Shown here piece by piece: positions 62,188 to 64,000 of a stretch of 64,000 nucleotides of DNA. The number at the start of each line of letters is the position of its first letter. Position 1 is the stretch's first letter. The translations under genes and the position numbers were made by a program. Under the pieces are notes generated by a model. The model saw nothing but the letters and a program-made list of their open reading frames with translations. It was not told the origin of the DNA and ran no database searches. Source of the stretch: a bacterium D16-50 (GTDB lineage: Bacteria; Bacillota; Clostridia; Lachnospirales; Lachnospiraceae); NCBI GenBank assembly GCA_003612485.1, contig RAZA01000011.1:62001-126000 (forward strand), in the 5' to 3' direction.

Positions 62188-63942
62188 CTACGTTCTTTCG
62201 GCTCTCATGAATTTCTCCGGTTTATCTTCCTCGCTCAAAAACGGAGCCAGATCGTCAAATTCAGCGGCCTTTAAGCTTCCGTCCGGCATCACCTTCGATG
62301 CGATTCTGGGAGCCAATGGTCCAAATTGTTCCAGCATTACCTCACAGATCACCGGGCCGTCCATGTGGAGTACTTCCATGATCTTCGCATTCAGATCATC
62401 TCCATAGGAAATTCTGACGGAAGGAATTCCGTATGCTGCCGCAACCTTACAATAATCCGGAGTCTGCACACCGCTGTCAGGGCCCACTCCCAAGAATCTG
62501 TCATTCATGTAATTGTGCTGATTATGCCGTATCAGCATATAGCCATTATTCTGGTATACAAACAATTTTACTGGAAGGTTATAGTACCTTAGCGTGGCAA
62601 ATTCCTGAATGTTCATGGAAACGCTTCCGTCTCCCGACAGCGCTATCACCGGCTTCCCGCTGCCGCAGCATCCTATTGCACCTGCCCAGAATCCCATGCA
62701 GGATAAGCCGCCTGATATGAGGTATCTCTGCCCTCTTTTTACCTCCCACGTCTGAGACACTACATTGCACACGCTTCCAGTATCAACCACTATGGCAGAG
62801 TCCTCGGGAACAATCTGAGTAAGAACATCCGTAAAATAGTAAGAATTCATAGGATCGCAGCAGGCATAATGCGCTTCTACTACCGGATACTTTTCTTGTA
62901 GTCTGCGGCAGTACGAAACCCATTCCCCACATTGTGGTGCGCTTATCTGGTTCAGCCTTTTTGCGAAGGCCTCTGTTGTCATGCAAAACTTTACATTGAT
63001 GGGGACATCCTGCTTGTCCAATTCCCGCTGATCTATGTCAACTTGTATTTTATAAGCGTCCGCGCCCAGTCTATCAGGATAATATCCGATAGATGAAACA
63101 GAAAGTCTTGAGCCCAAGGTCAGAATAACATCTGCCTGCTGCAAAGCAAAATGTGCAGCCCTTTGCCCATAGGCACCTATCCGTCCTACATAGCATGGAT
63201 TATCATTTTCTATCCGGTCAATTCCCATTCTGGTAGTAACGACAGGAATTTTTAGCTGATCTGTGATGGCGCGTAATACTTCAAAGGCTATTCCGCCGCC
63301 TGCAATAATCAAAGGTCGTTTCGCCTCTTCGAGTTTTCCCAGTGCGCAGTCTATAAGCGCTTCATCTGATTCGGGACAAACAGATTTGTCCTCTGCAAAG
63401 CCTTCCATAACTTCCGGAATCTGCTTATTCTGGATATCAACGGGGACATCTATCCAGACAGGCCCCCTTCTCCCCTCCATCGCCGCATGGTAAGCTTTCT
63501 CCATGTGGAAACGGATGGTTTCCGGCTTCATAACCGCTGCAAAGTACTTCGTAATAGAAGATACCATCGGTTCCAGATTCAAGCTTTGTGTTCCGTGCTG
63601 CCTTATGCCGGTGCTGATTTCATATTGAAGAAGCTTTGAGCTTGCCTGCCCCGAGATAACAAATAGCGGGCTTGAATCTACATATGCCTCTGCAACGCCA
63701 GTGATTGCATTGGTGGCGCCTGGCCCTATGGTTACAAGTGCCACTCCCGGAATTCCTCTGGTACGTCCGTACAAATCAGCGGCCATAGTTGCGGCTTGTT
63801 CATGATGTGTACATATAGCCTTTATCTTGTCATTCCTGCACAGTGCATCCGTAAGCCACATGGCAGAGCTGCCGGATACCATGTATGTAGTATCTATTCC
63901 TTTGCTTTGAAGAAAAGTAAAAATGTACTCAGAAACGGTCAT
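62188..63942 (-). CDS. Thiamine-diphosphate-dependent acetolactate-synthase-like enzyme
   Basis: 584 residues with the three-domain TPP fold. CTHHEQAATMAADLYGRTRG carries the activating glutamate; ALVTIGPGATNAITGVAEA and LSGDGSVSMNIQEFATL ... QNNGY give the GDG...NN cofactor motif. Acetolactate synthase relatives in CDP-deoxysugar clusters (YerE of Yersinia) transfer a two-carbon unit from pyruvate to a keto-sugar, building a branched sugar such as yersiniose. A CDP-glucose 4,6-dehydratase two genes later supports this, while no other branched-chain amino acid gene is near. AGAGG precedes the ATG by about 10 bases. Ordinary acetolactate synthase is the less likely alternative. Confidence 0.82.
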   Translation of the reverse strand: MTVSEYIFTFLQSKGIDTTYMVSGSSAMWLTDALCRNDKIKAICTHHEQAATMAADLYGRTRGIPGVALVTIGPGATNAITGVAEAYVDSSPLFVISGQASSKLLQYEISTGIRQHGTQSLNLEPMVSSITKYFAAVMKPETIRFHMEKAYHAAMEGRRGPVWIDVPVDIQNKQIPEVMEGFAEDKSVCPESDEALIDCALGKLEEAKRPLIIAGGGIAFEVLRAITDQLKIPVVTTRMGIDRIENDNPCYVGRIGAYGQRAAHFALQQADVILTLGSRLSVSSIGYYPDRLGADAYKIQVDIDQRELDKQDVPINVKFCMTTEAFAKRLNQISAPQCGEWVSYCRRLQEKYPVVEAHYACCDPMNSYYFTDVLTQIVPEDSAIVVDTGSVCNVVSQTWEVKRGQRYLISGGLSCMGFWAGAIGCCGSGKPVIALSGDGSVSMNIQEFATLRYYNLPVKLFVYQNNGYMLIRHNQHNYMNDRFLGVGPDSGVQTPDYCKVAAAYGIPSVRISYGDDLNAKIMEVLHMDGPVICEVMLEQFGPLAPRIASKVMPDGSLKAAEFDDLAPFLSEEDKPEKFMRAERT

Positions 63943-64000
63943 AACGTCATCACCTCTTTATGCTTTCTTTCAGTTTAAGTTCATTAATCGCTCATACAAG
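63943..64000 (-). other. Upstream edge of the module D operon
   Basis: 58 bases. On the minus strand they include stop codons in all frames and the AGAGGTGAT ribosome site of the TPP enzyme. No promoter is recognisable, so further genes of the operon probably lie beyond the window. Confidence 0.35.

Noticed and set aside
1-64000. CRISPR arrays, tRNA or rRNA genes, insertion sequences
   Set aside because: No regular spaced repeats, cloverleaf sequences or transposase genes were recognised by eye; a covariance or IS search would be needed to exclude small ones.

Overview
The window is almost entirely a surface-polysaccharide (capsule or exopolysaccharide) locus of the Wzx/Wzy type. It most likely comes from a Gram-positive Clostridia member, perhaps Lachnospiraceae; that placement is an inference. 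It rests on AGGAGG-type ribosome binding sites, ATGA-coupled genes, mid-range GC outside one island, Wzz proteins of the Gram-positive membrane-adaptor type, an AgrA-like LytTR regulator, and the absence of outer-membrane export genes.

Layout. (0) 1-3.6 kb: the end of an unknown gene, a large unknown protein with an HExxH zinc-peptidase motif, and one or two tiny ORFs. (A) 3.9-24.2 kb, plus strand: O-antigen-ligase-like protein; a phosphoglycosyl transferase fused to an aldo/keto reductase; glycosyltransferases; a 3-amino-3,6-dideoxyhexose pair (DegT aminotransferase and FdtA-type ketoisomerase); WecC; Wzy; pyruvyl transferase; Wzx; a ferredoxin/F420-hydrogenase-beta-like protein; a further glycosyltransferase; WecB; Wzz. 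(R) 24.6-25.3 kb, minus strand: LytTR regulator with a degenerate receiver. (B) 25.7-30.2 kb, plus strand: a sharply GC-rich island (46 of 60 bases GC at 26821-26880, against 18 of 60 at 36121-36180) with a PIG-L deacetylase, formyltransferase, initiating sugar transferase, epimerase and WbuB-like glycosyltransferase. (C) 30.7-54.4 kb, plus strand: glycosyltransferases, heparinase-family protein, second WecC, second Wzy, WbpE/WbpD/WbpB, second Wzx, WbpG/HisH/HisF, acetyltransferase, further aminotransferase, CapK-like enzyme, SDR, second WecB. (D) 54.6-63.9 kb, minus strand: TPP-dependent acetolactate-synthase-like enzyme, SDR, CDP-glucose 4,6-dehydratase, SDR, two GlpA/GlpB-like flavoproteins, second Wzz.

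How it fits together. Module A has nearly all parts for one repeat unit: initiation, UDP-ManNAcA (WecB/WecC), an amino-dideoxyhexose, pyruvylation, flippase, polymerase and chain-length control. Module C encodes the Pseudomonas aeruginosa O5-type route to a 2,3-diamino-hexuronic acid and its acetamidino form, plus ManNAcA, but has no initiating transferase of its own; island B could supply one. Module D looks like a CDP-6-deoxyhexose pathway, possibly branched by a TPP enzyme, and runs off the right edge. The duplicated wecB, wecC, wzx, wzy, wzz and initiating transferases, and the different base composition of the modules, indicate a mosaic built by repeated transfer.

Items most worth a second look: the transferase-reductase fusion and the membrane anchor it shares with the next protein; a hairpin leader repeated before modules A and B; Wzz proteins ending in a kinase-like domain without a Walker A motif; an SDR lacking its Tyr-Lys pair; and the HExxH protein at the left edge.
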